Shown one piece after another: positions 30,354 through 39,651 of a stretch of 64,000 nt of DNA (positions are counted from its first letter, which is position 1; every line of letters begins with the position of its first letter). The stretch spans positions 1 to 64,000 of the forward strand of contig NZ_QLLC01000008.1 of the NCBI RefSeq assembly GCF_003350205.1, read 5' to 3'. The DNA is from Brevundimonas bullata. Its GTDB lineage: Bacteria; Pseudomonadota; Alphaproteobacteria; Caulobacterales; Caulobacteraceae. Both the position numbers and the translations under genes were made by a program. Below the pieces are notes generated by a model. The model worked only from the letters and a program-made list of their open reading frames with translations. It was not told where the DNA came from and ran no database searches.

Positions 30354-30767
30354 ATGACCGCCAAAGCCAAACCAGCGTCCGCCGAATCCATGGCCGACGC
30401 CATCGATCCTGAAAAGGCCCTGATCCCAACCGTGCAAAGGGTCAATGAAATGCGCGTGAAAAAAGGCTTCTGGCCCAAACTGCGCAGCACCGCCTCGCGC
30501 ATTCCCTTTGCAGGGCAGGCCCTGGCCGCCTGGTACGCCACCCAGGACCCCAAGACGCCCCTCGCCGCCAAGGGGGTCATGCTGGGGGCGCTGGCCTACT
30601 TCGTCATGCCCATCGACGCCATTCCCGATATCTTCGCCGGCATCGGCTTCACCGACGACGCGGCGGTGATCGCCGCCGTCCTGGCCACCCTGGGGGCCCA
30701 TGTGAAGCGCAAGCACCACGAACAGGCCGAGGCGGCGCTGAAGCGGGTCCGCGACGCCGCTGACTAG
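30354..30767 (+). CDS. YkvA family (DUF1232) membrane protein
   Basis: 137 residues. The DUF1232 core is plain: PKTPLAAKGVMLGALAYFVM followed by PIDAIPDIFAGIGFTDDAAVI, with the family's P-x-D-x-x-P-D pattern and two hydrophobic helices. The first 65 residues are charged. Function unknown. Its stop overlaps the stop of the convergent oxygenase gene by three bases. Confidence 0.85.
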   Translation: MTAKAKPASAESMADAIDPEKALIPTVQRVNEMRVKKGFWPKLRSTASRIPFAGQALAAWYATQDPKTPLAAKGVMLGALAYFVMPIDAIPDIFAGIGFTDDAAVIAAVLATLGAHVKRKHHEQAEAALKRVRDAAD

Positions 30768-31489
30768 ACCGGCGCCTGCGAACGCCACCAGCCGGTGATC
30801 GAATAGCGCGGCGCCCCCGCAAAGGGCGCCACCACCGACACCGCGTGCGACTGCGGCACCCTAAAGACGTTCAGGGCGTCGAAGACCGGGATCAGGCTTT
30901 CCGTCACCTCGCCGTCCGCGTCGAGGAACTGCAGCTGGCCGCCCCACTCCGCCCGCCAGCGCGGCGTCAGGTTCAGCACATAGGCGTAAAGCCGGCCCGA
31001 GGCCTCATTGGCGTCGGTATGCCGGTTCAGGAAATGCCCCGGCAGATAGCGGGTCGCCTGTCCGTCGGCGAAGACGATGCGGTCGTCGCCCGTCAGCCGC
31101 CGCGCAAACGCTAGAAAAGCCGCGCTGTTGAACAGATCGGCGGCGGCCTTCAGCAGGGCCGGCGTCTGCTCGGCTCCGACGCCCGAACGACGGATCAGCA
31201 GCCGGTCGTAGATGAAATGAAAGCCCTCGCGGGCCTCGGCGTAGATCTGGTCCAGCGCCGCCTGACGGTCGGCGTCCGACTGGGCGTCGAAGGCGGCGGC
31301 GGGCACGTCGATGTCGAACGGATTGCGGATCGCCCGCGACCAGTCGTGCGCGGGATCGGCCAGCAGGGCGTGCAGACGTTCCGACCCCTCGCCCAGCAGC
31401 CCCGGCACGCGGGTGCGGCCCGTGGCCGCCAGACGCCGGGCGGCGGTGTCGATGTCGGTCTCGGACGCCGCCAGGGACAGCAAGGTCAT
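30764..31489 (-). CDS. 2OG-Fe(II) oxygenase family protein
   Basis: 241 residues from the ATG at 31489, which overlaps the quinone oxidoreductase stop (ATGA). The C-terminal double-stranded beta-helix has the iron ligands: HTD in NRHTDANEA and the distal His in VPQSHAVSVV; the Arg of PRYSITGWW is the likely 2-oxoglutarate contact. YLPGHFLNRHTD and WGGQLQFLD resemble the proline-4-hydroxylase-like group acting on proteins. Substrate unknown. It is probably co-expressed with the upstream oxidoreductase. Confidence 0.83.
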   Translation of the reverse strand: MTLLSLAASETDIDTAARRLAATGRTRVPGLLGEGSERLHALLADPAHDWSRAIRNPFDIDVPAAAFDAQSDADRQAALDQIYAEAREGFHFIYDRLLIRRSGVGAEQTPALLKAAADLFNSAAFLAFARRLTGDDRIVFADGQATRYLPGHFLNRHTDANEASGRLYAYVLNLTPRWRAEWGGQLQFLDADGEVTESLIPVFDALNVFRVPQSHAVSVVAPFAGAPRYSITGWWRSQAPV

Positions 31490-32487
31490 CCCTCGGTCAC
31501 GACCACGATCTTGCCCATGGCCTGACGGTCGCCCAGGGCCTTGATGGCCTCGTGCGCCGCCTCCAGCGGATAGGTGCGGCTGACGCGCGGCTTGATCTTG
31601 CCGTCCGTCCACAGCTGCATCAGCTCGGCCATGTTGGCGGCGTGGGCCTTGGGATCGCGCGCCACCGCCGCGCCCCAGAAGACCCCGATCACCGAGACCG
31701 ACTTCAGCAGGGTCAGGTTCAGCGGCAGGGAGGGAATCCCCGCCGGGAAGCCGACCACCAGATAGCGGCCATTCCAGTCCATGGCCCGCAGCGCCGGCTC
31801 GGCGTAGTCGCCGCCGACCGCGTCATAGACCACGTCGGCGCCGTCGCGGCCCGTGGCCAGCTTCAGCTCGCCCGACAGCGACTTCTGCGCCGCCTTGTCC
31901 ATCGGCCCGGACGGATAGATCAGGCCGTTGTCGGCCCCCAGCTCCAGCGCGAACTCGACCTTGTCGTTGGTCGAGGCCGCGGCGACGACGCGCGCCCCCA
32001 TGGCCTTGCCCAATTCGACCGCAGCCGCGCCCACGCCGCCTGCCGCGCCGAGCACCAGCAGGGTCTCGCCCGGCTGTAGTTTCGCCCGGTCCTTCAGGGC
32101 GTAATAGCTGGTGCCGTAGGTCATGGTCAGGGCGGCGGCTTCCTCGAAGCTCATGCCCTCTGGCATGGGGATCAGGCTGGAGGCCGGGACCGCCAGACGC
32201 TCGACCAGGCCGCCCCAGCCGGGCACGGCGATGACGCGGTCGCCCTTGAACACGCCCTTGACGCCCTCGCCCACCGCATCGACCACGCCCGCCACCTCGG
32301 CGCCCGGCGAAAAGGGGCGTTCCGGCTTGAACTGGTATCTGTCCTCAATGATCAGGGTGTCGGGATAGTTGATCCCGATGGCCTTGACCTCGATCACCAC
32401 CTCGCCCGCCTTGGGCGTGGGGTCCATGACCTCTTCGACGACCAAGCTGTCGGGGCCGCCGGCGGCCTTGGACAATACTGCGCGCAT
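31486..32487 (-). CDS. NADPH:quinone oxidoreductase family (MDR)
   Basis: 333 residues from the ATG at 32487, eight bases after GGAAG; two ATGs further up are less likely. Zinc-free medium-chain reductase: GroES-like N-terminus (AIGINYPDTLIIEDRYQ, PGAEVAGVVDAVGEGV), nucleotide motif LGAAGGVGAAAVELGKA and YDAVGG. The catalytic-zinc cysteines of alcohol dehydrogenases are absent. It would use NADPH to reduce quinones or enones. It is coupled to the oxygenase gene. Confidence 0.88.
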   Translation of the reverse strand: MRAVLSKAAGGPDSLVVEEVMDPTPKAGEVVIEVKAIGINYPDTLIIEDRYQFKPERPFSPGAEVAGVVDAVGEGVKGVFKGDRVIAVPGWGGLVERLAVPASSLIPMPEGMSFEEAAALTMTYGTSYYALKDRAKLQPGETLLVLGAAGGVGAAAVELGKAMGARVVAAASTNDKVEFALELGADNGLIYPSGPMDKAAQKSLSGELKLATGRDGADVVYDAVGGDYAEPALRAMDWNGRYLVVGFPAGIPSLPLNLTLLKSVSVIGVFWGAAVARDPKAHAANMAELMQLWTDGKIKPRVSRTYPLEAAHEAIKALGDRQAMGKIVVVTEG

Positions 32488-32596
32488 ACTGGTTTCTTCC
32501 GTCATCCCCCGTCGGGCCATGGCGCCGACACGATTGCGACGCTAATCAGCGCGCGGCCCGATGCAAAGAGGCCGAACAGACTTTCAGGAGACGACC

Positions 32597-33472
32597 ATGG
32601 CGCGAACCGCCCTCATCCTCCACGGCGGCGCCGGCGCCCGACGCGAGCGCAACTACGACGCCGAGGTGGTTCACATGCGCGAAGTGGTCGAGGCGATGAA
32701 GGCGCGGCTGGACGCGGGCGCCTCCGCCGTGGACGTGGCGGTCGAGGCCGTGGTCATGCTGGAAGACTCCGGTCTCTATGTCGCCGGTCGCGGCGCCTCG
32801 CCCAACCTGGCCGGGGCCTATGAGCTGGACGCCAGCCTGATGGACGGCGCGTCGGGCAAGGCCGGGGCCGTGGCCGCCCTGCAAGGCTTCCGCAACCCGG
32901 TCGTCGCCGCCCGCGCCGTCATGGACCGCACCCCCCACGTCATGCTGGCCGGCGACGGCGCCGCCCTGTTCGCCCATGATCAGGGGCTGGAGCCCATCGG
33001 CGACGAAGCCGCCTGGTTCACCCAGGCCGGCCAGGGCGAGGACAACCACCCGCCTGGCGTGCTCAGCCACGGCACCGTCGGCTGCTGCGTGCTGGACCGG
33101 GAGGGCCGTCTGGCCGCCGCCACCTCGACGGCGGGCGTCTTCGGCAAGATGCCCGGCCGCGTCGGCGACACCCCCATCCCCGCCGCCGGCACCTGGGCCG
33201 ACGAACACGCCGCCGTCTCCTGCACCGGCCAGGGCGAGTATTTCATCCGCGTCGCCGCCGCCGCCCGCACCGCCTTCGGCGTGGCCGCCGGTCAGACCCT
33301 GGCTCAGTCTTCGCAAGCCGTCATCGACCGCATCGGCGGCCTGGGCGGCGACGGCGGCCTGATCGCCCTGGACCGCCAAGGCAACATCGCCGCCCCCTAC
33401 AACAGCCAGGGCATGAAGCGGGCCTGGCTGACCACCGACGGCGAGGTCGGGGTTCAGGTCTTCGACCAGTAA
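32597..33472 (+). CDS. Isoaspartyl peptidase / type III asparaginase
   Basis: 291 residues; start supported by AGGAG six bases before the ATG. Ntn-hydrolase: the precursor cuts itself before Thr160 (HGTVGCCVLD), which becomes the nucleophile. ILHGGAG near the N-terminus, ATSTAGVFGKMPGRVGD (substrate Arg), and CTGQGEYFIR are family hallmarks. It releases isoaspartate from damaged peptides or hydrolyses asparagine. No signal peptide, so cytoplasmic. Stands alone. Confidence 0.92.
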   Translation: MARTALILHGGAGARRERNYDAEVVHMREVVEAMKARLDAGASAVDVAVEAVVMLEDSGLYVAGRGASPNLAGAYELDASLMDGASGKAGAVAALQGFRNPVVAARAVMDRTPHVMLAGDGAALFAHDQGLEPIGDEAAWFTQAGQGEDNHPPGVLSHGTVGCCVLDREGRLAAATSTAGVFGKMPGRVGDTPIPAAGTWADEHAAVSCTGQGEYFIRVAAAARTAFGVAAGQTLAQSSQAVIDRIGGLGGDGGLIALDRQGNIAAPYNSQGMKRAWLTTDGEVGVQVFDQ

Positions 33473-33480
33473 TTCTTCTC

Positions 33481-33607
33481 CGCTCATCCCCGCGGAGGCG
33501 GGGACCCAGTGCTTTGGGATCACATGCTGCGGCCTAATTGATCGCAACTTCACCCACGCTCGGCGTGTGAGGTTCTTACTGGGTCCCCGCCTCCGCGGGG
33601 ATGAGCG
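33481..33607. repeat. Family E intergenic inverted repeat
   Basis: 127 bp whose ends are perfect 30-bp inverted arms (33481-33510 and 33578-33607), each containing CCCCGCGGAGGCGGGG. The centre holds a smaller imperfect repeat. It lies 8 bases after the asparaginase stop. No second copy in the window. Confidence 0.85.
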
Positions 33608-33727
33608 GGAATGCGGGCCCGCTCACTTCATTACAGCACCGTAAGGTGCGCGGCGGGTTTCAGCACTGATAGGGTCCGGTCAACCTGCCCCCGGCGCAGC
33701 TTGCGGGGCGACCGGAACCTGACGCCC

Positions 33728-36583
33728 ATGAAGACCCGCCTGATCCTGACCGCCTGCGCCTCGGCCCTTCTGCTGGGCCTGCCCGCCGCCGCCTTCGCCG
33801 AAAGCGCTGCGCTCGCCGTCGCGACCGCCGCGCAAGGCGGGGTCGCCGTGCCGCCGCTGGGCTTCGCCAAGCGGACCCTGGCCAACGGCATGGAGGTCTA
33901 TACCGCCCGCGACGCCTCGACCTCGAACGTCACGGTCCAGGTCTGGTATCGCGTCGGCTCCAAGGACGACCCGGCGGGCCGTTCGGGCTTCGCTCACCTG
34001 TTTGAACACCTGCTGTTCAAGGCCACCAAGAACATGCCGTCCGAGACCTTCGACCGTCTGACCGAGGACGTCGGCGGCATGAACAACGCCTTCACCGCCG
34101 ACGACGTCACCGCCTATTACGAGGTGGTCCCCGCCAACCACCTGCAGCGCATCCTCTTCGCCGAGGCCGACCGCATGGGCTCGCTGGTGGTCGACGAGGC
34201 GACCTTCGCCTCCGAGCGCGACGTGGTGAAGGAGGAATACCGCCAGCGCATTCTGGCCAGCCCCTATGGCCGTCTGTTCGGCCTGTTCACGCCCGAGACC
34301 ATCTATCAGGACCACCCCTATCGCCGCCCCGGCATCGGCTCGATCGAGGAACTGAACGCCTCGACCCTGGACGACGTGCTGCGCTTCCACGCCACCTATT
34401 ACCGCCCCGACAACGCCATGCTGATCGTGGCGGGCAACTTCGATCAGGCCCAGCTGGACGCCTGGGTGGACGAGTATTTCGCCCCGCTGAAGCGCCCGGC
34501 GACGCCCATGCCGGTCAATGACGTCAAGGAGCCCGAGCCGACCGGCCCGCGCACCGCCACCTATTATGCGCCGAACGTGCCCCTGCCCGCCGTGGTTCTG
34601 GCCTGGAACACCGTGGCCTATCGTGACGCCGACCGCGCCGCCCTGACCGTGCTGGACGGGGTGCTGTCCACCGGCGAATCGAGCCGCCTCTATCGCTCGC
34701 TGGTCTATGATCAGCAGATCGCCGCCCAGATCGGCTCCAACCCCGACTTCGCCCAGCAGGCCGGCAACCTGACCGCCTACGCCATCATGGCTGACGGCCA
34801 GTCGCCCGAAGCCGGCAAGGCCGCGCTGGAGGCCGAAATCGCCCGCCTGCGCGACGCCCCCGTCACCGCCGCCGAACTGAGCGAGGCCAAGAACGAGCTG
34901 GTCGCCAACGCCCTGCGCGGCCGCGAGAGCATCGACGACCGCGCCACGACCCTGGGCATGGCCCTGATCATGACCGGCGACGCGACCGCCGCCGACCGCG
35001 AGATCGCCGAGATCCAGGCCGTCACCGCCGCCGACGTGCAGCGCGTGGCCCGCCGCTATCTGACCCCGCAGCGCCAGATCACCATCAACTACCTGCCCGC
35101 CGACGACGAACACCCGGCCAGCGTGCAGAAGATGAACGTGGACGCCCCCGTCACCGTGGCCGAACTGGCCCCCGCCGGTCCGGTCGCCGTCCTGCTGCCC
35201 GAAGCCGAGCGCGCCCGCCTGCCCCAGCCCGGCGCCGAAGTCGCCCCGGCCACCCCTGCCGTGGCCGACTTCCGCCTGGCCAACGGGATGCGGGTCCTGG
35301 TCGCCCCCACCGAGGGCCTGCCCCTGGTCTCGGCGCGTCTGAACTTCCACGCCGGTTCGGCCAACGACCCGGCGGGCAAGCCGGGCGTCGCCGCCCTGAC
35401 CGCCGGCCTGCTGACCCAGGGCACGACGTCCAAGTCGGCGCCCGAGATCGCCACCGCCATCGAGCAGCTGGGCGCCAATATCGGCGCGGGCTCGGGCGCG
35501 GACTTCACCAACATCTACGCCAATGCGCCCAAGGACGTGTTCGGTCGCTCGCTGAGCCTGATGGCCGATCTGGTGCGCAACCCGGCCTTCGCCGCCGAAG
35601 AACTGGAGCGCCAGCAGTCGCAGACCCTGGACGGTCTGCGCGTGGCCCTCAGCCAGCCCGGCTCCATCGCCGCCCAGTCGGTCGGCCGCGTCATCTACGG
35701 CGACGCCCCTTACGGCGCGCCCGGCGGCGGCACCCTGACCAGCGTGCCGGCCATCACCCGCGACGACGTGGCCGCCTTCCACGCCGCCCGCTATCGCCCG
35801 TCCCAGGCCACCATCGTCTTCTCGGGCGCGGTCACTCCCGCCGAGGCCCGCGACCTGGCGCAACAGGCCTTCGGCGACTGGCGCGACCCGTCGGCCGCCG
35901 CGCCCGCTCCGGTCGCTAAGGCCGGTCCGACCCTGCCGCCGCGCATCGTCGTCATCGACCAGCCGGGCGCGGGTCAGGCCGCCGTCACCGCCGCCATTCG
36001 CGGCGTCAAGCGCACCGACGCCGACTACTTCCCGCTGACGCTCGGCAACACCCTGCTGGGCGGCGGCTTCTCGTCGCGCCTGAACCAGGAAATCCGCATC
36101 AAGCGCGGCCTCAGCTACGGCGCCCGCTCCTCGGTCGGCGCCCAGCAGGACGTCGGCGTCTTCACCGCCTCGACCCAGACCAAGAACGAGACGGCGACCG
36201 AGGTGGCCGACCTGATCCTGGCCGAGATCGGCAAGCTGGGGACCAGTCCCGCGACCGAGGCCGAACTGGCCCCGCGCCGCGCCGCGCTGATCGGCGGTTT
36301 CGGCCGCTCGCTGGAGACGGTGGACGGTCTGGGCGGCCTGGTGGCCAACCTGGCCCTCTATGACCTGCCGATGAGCGATCTGGCCGACTACGCCGGACGC
36401 GTGCGTTCCATCACGCCGCAACAGGTCGAGACGGCCTTCGCCGAGCACCTGTCGACCGACCGCGCCAGCCTGGTCATCGTCGGCGACGCGTCCAAGTTCA
36501 TCGACGCCCTGCGGGCCAAATACCCGAACGTCGAGGTCATCCCCCTGACCGACCTGAACCTGAACAGCGCGACGCTGAAGTAG
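33728..36583 (+). CDS. Double-domain M16 metallopeptidase, exported
   Basis: 951 residues from the ATG at 33728. Signal peptide (1-24). The first M16 half carries the inverted zinc motif HLFEH (90-94) and the downstream Glu of KEEYRQR. The second half (from about residue 515) keeps the fold (FRLANGMRVLVAPTEGLPLV) but lacks HxxEH, reading ALTAGLLTQ, so it is the inactive partner domain. The RGLSYGARS segment near the C-terminus contacts substrate in this family. It likely degrades peptides in the periplasm. Confidence 0.93.
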   Translation: MKTRLILTACASALLLGLPAAAFAESAALAVATAAQGGVAVPPLGFAKRTLANGMEVYTARDASTSNVTVQVWYRVGSKDDPAGRSGFAHLFEHLLFKATKNMPSETFDRLTEDVGGMNNAFTADDVTAYYEVVPANHLQRILFAEADRMGSLVVDEATFASERDVVKEEYRQRILASPYGRLFGLFTPETIYQDHPYRRPGIGSIEELNASTLDDVLRFHATYYRPDNAMLIVAGNFDQAQLDAWVDEYFAPLKRPATPMPVNDVKEPEPTGPRTATYYAPNVPLPAVVLAWNTVAYRDADRAALTVLDGVLSTGESSRLYRSLVYDQQIAAQIGSNPDFAQQAGNLTAYAIMADGQSPEAGKAALEAEIARLRDAPVTAAELSEAKNELVANALRGRESIDDRATTLGMALIMTGDATAADREIAEIQAVTAADVQRVARRYLTPQRQITINYLPADDEHPASVQKMNVDAPVTVAELAPAGPVAVLLPEAERARLPQPGAEVAPATPAVADFRLANGMRVLVAPTEGLPLVSARLNFHAGSANDPAGKPGVAALTAGLLTQGTTSKSAPEIATAIEQLGANIGAGSGADFTNIYANAPKDVFGRSLSLMADLVRNPAFAAEELERQQSQTLDGLRVALSQPGSIAAQSVGRVIYGDAPYGAPGGGTLTSVPAITRDDVAAFHAARYRPSQATIVFSGAVTPAEARDLAQQAFGDWRDPSAAAPAPVAKAGPTLPPRIVVIDQPGAGQAAVTAAIRGVKRTDADYFPLTLGNTLLGGGFSSRLNQEIRIKRGLSYGARSSVGAQQDVGVFTASTQTKNETATEVADLILAEIGKLGTSPATEAELAPRRAALIGGFGRSLETVDGLGGLVANLALYDLPMSDLADYAGRVRSITPQQVETAFAEHLSTDRASLVIVGDASKFIDALRAKYPNVEVIPLTDLNLNSATLK

Positions 36584-36590
36584 AAGCAGG

Positions 36591-36696
36591 CGTCATCCCG
36601 GCCAAGCCTCGCGCAAGCGGGGCGCCGAGCCGGGACCGCCCAGGACTCCGCGCTTCTTGTGGTCCCGGATAGCGGCTCCGCTGCTTCCGGGATGAC
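36591..36696. repeat. Family A intergenic inverted repeat, copy 2
   Basis: 106 bp bounded by GTCATCCCGG and CCGGGATGAC, with an inner CGGGACCGCCCA segment and GTGGTCCCGGATAGCGG. It lies between the M16 stop and the convergent protease stop. Confidence 0.86.
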
Positions 36697-36703
36697 ACGT
36701 AGA

Positions 36704-37531
36704 TCAGGCCGTCAGGCAGACCACCTGGGCCACGCGCAGGTCGCGCCGAAGCCGGTCGGCGACCTGGCCGTAGTTGGCGGTGTTGACCGCCTCGCCCAGA
36801 GCTTTTTCGTCGGCCCGCTGCTCGCCGCGGATGGCGGGAACAAAGGTGTCGGGCGCCGTGGTGTAGATCAGCCCCCGGCGCGGCGCCTCGGCGATGGTGA
36901 CGCCCAGCACCCGGCCCCGCCCGTCCAGCACAGGCGCCCCCGACAGGCCTGAAAGCGTGCCCTTCAGCCCCTTGGTGCGGCCGGATTCGGCCCAGGCCAG
37001 GACCGGCTCGTCGCGCTCGCCGCGCCCCCGGACCTTCAGCGTCTCGCGGCCCAGAAGACGCGAGGCGACCTCGCCGGGATGGCCCTGGGGGAAGCCCGGA
37101 TGGAAGGCGCGCTGGCCCTTGTGCAGCGGCGCCTGGGCGGCGAGCGGCAGGGCGGGCGGGCCGCCCTCGGTCAGCAGCAGGGCCACGTCGGCGCGTTCGG
37201 CCAGCCGGACATCGGCGGCCAGGGCGCGTCCGCCGCCGATCACCAGGGCCGGACGGCGGCAGCCCTCGACCACGTGCCGGGCCGTGACCCAACGGCCGTC
37301 GCCGGCGATGGAGAAGGCCGTCCCAGACGACGGCTGGAACGGATCGTCGGGAGCGATGACGGTGACGGAAGGGTCGAACGGCGTGATCGGCCCCAGCAGG
37401 GCGCCGTGGGCTTCGTCGTCCTCGGGCGCGTGGGGCGCGTCGGCCTTTTCTCGACGGCCCAGCGACACGATCAACAGGGCGCCGATCACCGCCGCATAGA
37501 TGGTCCAGTCGGGAAGATGGGGAAAGCGCAT
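36704..37531 (-). CDS. Membrane-tethered trypsin-like serine protease
   Basis: 275 residues. One membrane helix (about 10-25) is followed by a charged linker and a trypsin-fold domain (about 55-250). The triad is His86 (TARHVVEG), Asp115 (ADVALLL) and Ser197 (GLSGAPVLD). There is no PDZ domain, so it is not a DegP-type protease. The domain is probably periplasmic, although flanking charges do not settle topology. It follows a DUF350 gene by 10 bases; the two should form an operon. Target unknown. Confidence 0.82.
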   Translation of the reverse strand: MRFPHLPDWTIYAAVIGALLIVSLGRREKADAPHAPEDDEAHGALLGPITPFDPSVTVIAPDDPFQPSSGTAFSIAGDGRWVTARHVVEGCRRPALVIGGGRALAADVRLAERADVALLLTEGGPPALPLAAQAPLHKGQRAFHPGFPQGHPGEVASRLLGRETLKVRGRGERDEPVLAWAESGRTKGLKGTLSGLSGAPVLDGRGRVLGVTIAEAPRRGLIYTTAPDTFVPAIRGEQRADEKALGEAVNTANYGQVADRLRRDLRVAQVVCLTA

Positions 37532-37541
37532 CAGGGCGCCG

Positions 37542-37985
37542 TCAGCCCGTCAGGGCGGCGGCGAGGATCAGGGCCGTGGCCAGCTTGGCGCCCGCCAGCA
37601 CCACGGCGGCGGCGACCTCGCCCTTTTCGATGCGCTGCGGCAGGCCGGTCAGCAACAGGTCGACGACGCGGAAGGCCAGCAGTTGCAGCACCACCGTCGC
37701 CACGCCCCAGATGGCGATGTCCCGGATCGAGGTCGAGATCGACAGCGACACGGCCAGCGGAATGGCCAGCCCGACCAGCACCCCCGAAAAAGCCACGGCG
37801 GCGGCGGGATTGCCCTGACGGATCAGCGCCACCTCGCGCCACGGCGTCAGCAGGGCATAGACGGTCGCCCCGATGGCCAACAGACCAAAGGTCACGACCA
37901 GATGCAGGACCAGGATCGGAAAGCCGGTGGCGAAGGCCTGAACCTCGGGACTCGACAGGACGCTGGGCAGAGACGACGAGTCCAT
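37542..37985 (-). CDS. DUF350 family membrane protein
   Basis: 147 residues from the ATG at 37985, with four hydrophobic helices. DUF350 proteins are built of a two-helix repeat, seen here as TFGLLAIGATVYALLTPW and VVLAGAKLATALILAAALTG with the polar segments between. Function unknown; some copies sit beside proteases or phage-shock-type genes. The ribosome-binding site is weak. The pairing with the serine protease is the main clue to its job. Confidence 0.8.
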   Translation of the reverse strand: MDSSSLPSVLSSPEVQAFATGFPILVLHLVVTFGLLAIGATVYALLTPWREVALIRQGNPAAAVAFSGVLVGLAIPLAVSLSISTSIRDIAIWGVATVVLQLLAFRVVDLLLTGLPQRIEKGEVAAAVVLAGAKLATALILAAALTG

Positions 37986-38116
37986 GGTGTGCGAGCCCGC
38001 AGCCTCCAGCTGAAAACGGAACGAAAGCAAAACAGCCTTGCCCGATCATGACCCGCTTCCGCAAGGGCGCCCGGGCCACACCCGATCAGGAAAACAAGGT
38101 TCTCCGCGCGACCCGA

Positions 38117-39295
38117 TCAAGCCGCCGCGCTATCGTCCACATCGCGCTCGGCCCGTTCGGCCTTGATCCGCGCGCTCGCCCTCTGCTTCTCGCTCTCGGA
38201 CTTCAGCTGGCCGCAGGCGGCCAGGATGTCGCGGCCGCGCGGGGTGCGGATCGGCGAGGCGTAGCCGGCCTTGTTCAGGATGGCGGCGAAGCGTTCGATG
38301 GTCTTCCAGTCCGAGCACTCGTAGTCCGTGCCGGGCCAGGGATTGAACGGGATCAGATTGACCTTGGACGGGATGCCTTCGATCAGCTTGACCAAGGCGC
38401 GGGCCTCGTCGGGGCTGTCGTTGACGCCCTTCAGCATGACGTATTCGAACGTCACCCGGCGGGTGTTGGCCAGACCCGGATAGGCGCGGATGCCGGCCAT
38501 CAGTTGGTCCAGCGGGTATTTCTTGTTCAGCGGCACCAGGACGTCGCGCAGGGCGTCGTTGGTGGCGTGCAGGCTGATCGCCAGCATGGCGGCGGTGCGC
38601 TCGCCCAGGGCGTGCAGTTGCGGCACGACGCCCGAGGTCGAGACGGTGATGCGGCGCCGCGACAGGGCGATGCCCTCGTTGTCCGAGATGATGTCGATGG
38701 CGTCGGCGACATGGTCCAGATTGTAGAGCGGCTCGCCCATGCCCATGAAGACGATGTTGGACAGGCGGCGGTCTTCCTTGGGCGATGGCCATTCGTCCAG
38801 ATCGTCGCGCGCCACCTGAACCTGGGCCACGATCTCGGCCGTGGTCAGGTTGCGAACCAGCTTCTGCGTGCCCGTATGACAGAAGGTGCAGTTCAGGGTG
38901 CAGCCGACCTGGGACGAGACGCACAGGGCGCCAGCGCGGCCGACGTCAGGGATATAGACGGCCTCGACCTCGATGCCCGGCGCGGTGCGGATCAGATATT
39001 TGCGCGTGCCGTCCTTGGACACCTGACGCTCGACGATCTCGGGGCGAGCCAGGGTGAAGGCCTCGGCCAGGGCCGCGCGGGTTTCCTTGCCGATGTCGCT
39101 CATCAGGGCGAAGTCGGTGACGCCGTAGTGGTGGATCCAGCGCCAGACCTGGCTCGCGCGCATCTTGGCCTTTTCGGGCGGACAGATGTTCGCCTCGACC
39201 AGGGCGTTGCGCAGGCCCTCGCGCGTCAGACCGCTGAGGTTGACGGGGGCTTTAACCGGGGCGGAAGCACGCGAAAGGTCGAGCGTGATGCTCAA
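38117..39295 (-). CDS. rlmN: 23S rRNA (adenine-2503-C2)-methyltransferase RlmN
   Basis: 392 residues. Radical-SAM enzyme with iron-sulfur cysteines Cys132, Cys136 and Cys139 ([11 protein letters not shown]), the GMGEPLYN segment and the second methyl-carrying Cys near ACGQLKS at the C-terminal end. It methylates A2503 of 23S rRNA and A37 of some tRNAs. The N-terminal HhH-like domain ([15 protein letters not shown]) is present. Its promoter must lie between its start and the mntP leader. Confidence 0.96.
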   Translation of the reverse strand: MSITLDLSRASAPVKAPVNLSGLTREGLRNALVEANICPPEKAKMRASQVWRWIHHYGVTDFALMSDIGKETRAALAEAFTLARPEIVERQVSKDGTRKYLIRTAPGIEVEAVYIPDVGRAGALCVSSQVGCTLNCTFCHTGTQKLVRNLTTAEIVAQVQVARDDLDEWPSPKEDRRLSNIVFMGMGEPLYNLDHVADAIDIISDNEGIALSRRRITVSTSGVVPQLHALGERTAAMLAISLHATNDALRDVLVPLNKKYPLDQLMAGIRAYPGLANTRRVTFEYVMLKGVNDSPDEARALVKLIEGIPSKVNLIPFNPWPGTDYECSDWKTIERFAAILNKAGYASPIRTPRGRDILAACGQLKSESEKQRASARIKAERAERDVDDSAAA

Positions 39296-39469
39296 GGCTG
39301 GATATCCTGCGGGAAAGGGAGGAGCGAGCCTCTAGCACAGATGCGGGGACTTGTCGCCTTCAGCCCGTTTGGGGGCTGGCCGTGAAACGCTCGGGCGGAT
39401 TGGCGCCCCCTCGGAAATAGTCTGTCCCGGCCCTGCGCGGTTGATCCTGACGGCCCTGACCGCTAAAGC

Positions 39470-39624
39470 CCGCCGCGTTGGGGAGTAGCTTCCGGCGTCT
39501 GTCAGCCGGGATCGCGTCAACATACTTGCCTCCGCCGGGGGCATGGCGCGATCAGCGGATACCCGTCCGCCTAGCGAGACCAGCACGATCCGGGGGCCGA
39601 GCCGGCCTGCGCCCGGACGTGCTG
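39470..39624 (+). promoter_or_regulatory. yybP-ykoY (Mn2+) riboswitch leader of mntP
   Basis: The conserved yybP-ykoY elements appear in order: GGGGAGTAGC (39480-39489), CGTCAACATACT (39514-39525), GCATGGCGC (39541-39549) and TAGCGAGACC (39572-39581). A perfect 7-bp helix joins GATCGCG (39510-39516) to CGCGATC (39547-39553), and GCGGA (39556-39560) pairs with TCCGC (39566-39570). A further hairpin (39581-39594 with 39612-39624) 28 bases before the mntP ATG is a likely expression platform. Family members bind Mn2+ and turn on Mn export; the gene downstream is mntP, which fits. Confidence 0.9.
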
Positions 39625-39651
39625 TCACGCGCCCGGCTGAGATCAGTTTCC

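Noticed and set aside
33680-36448. 922-codon minus-strand open frame
   Set aside because: It lies entirely opposite the M16 peptidase gene and reads as low-complexity Gly/His/Val sequence.
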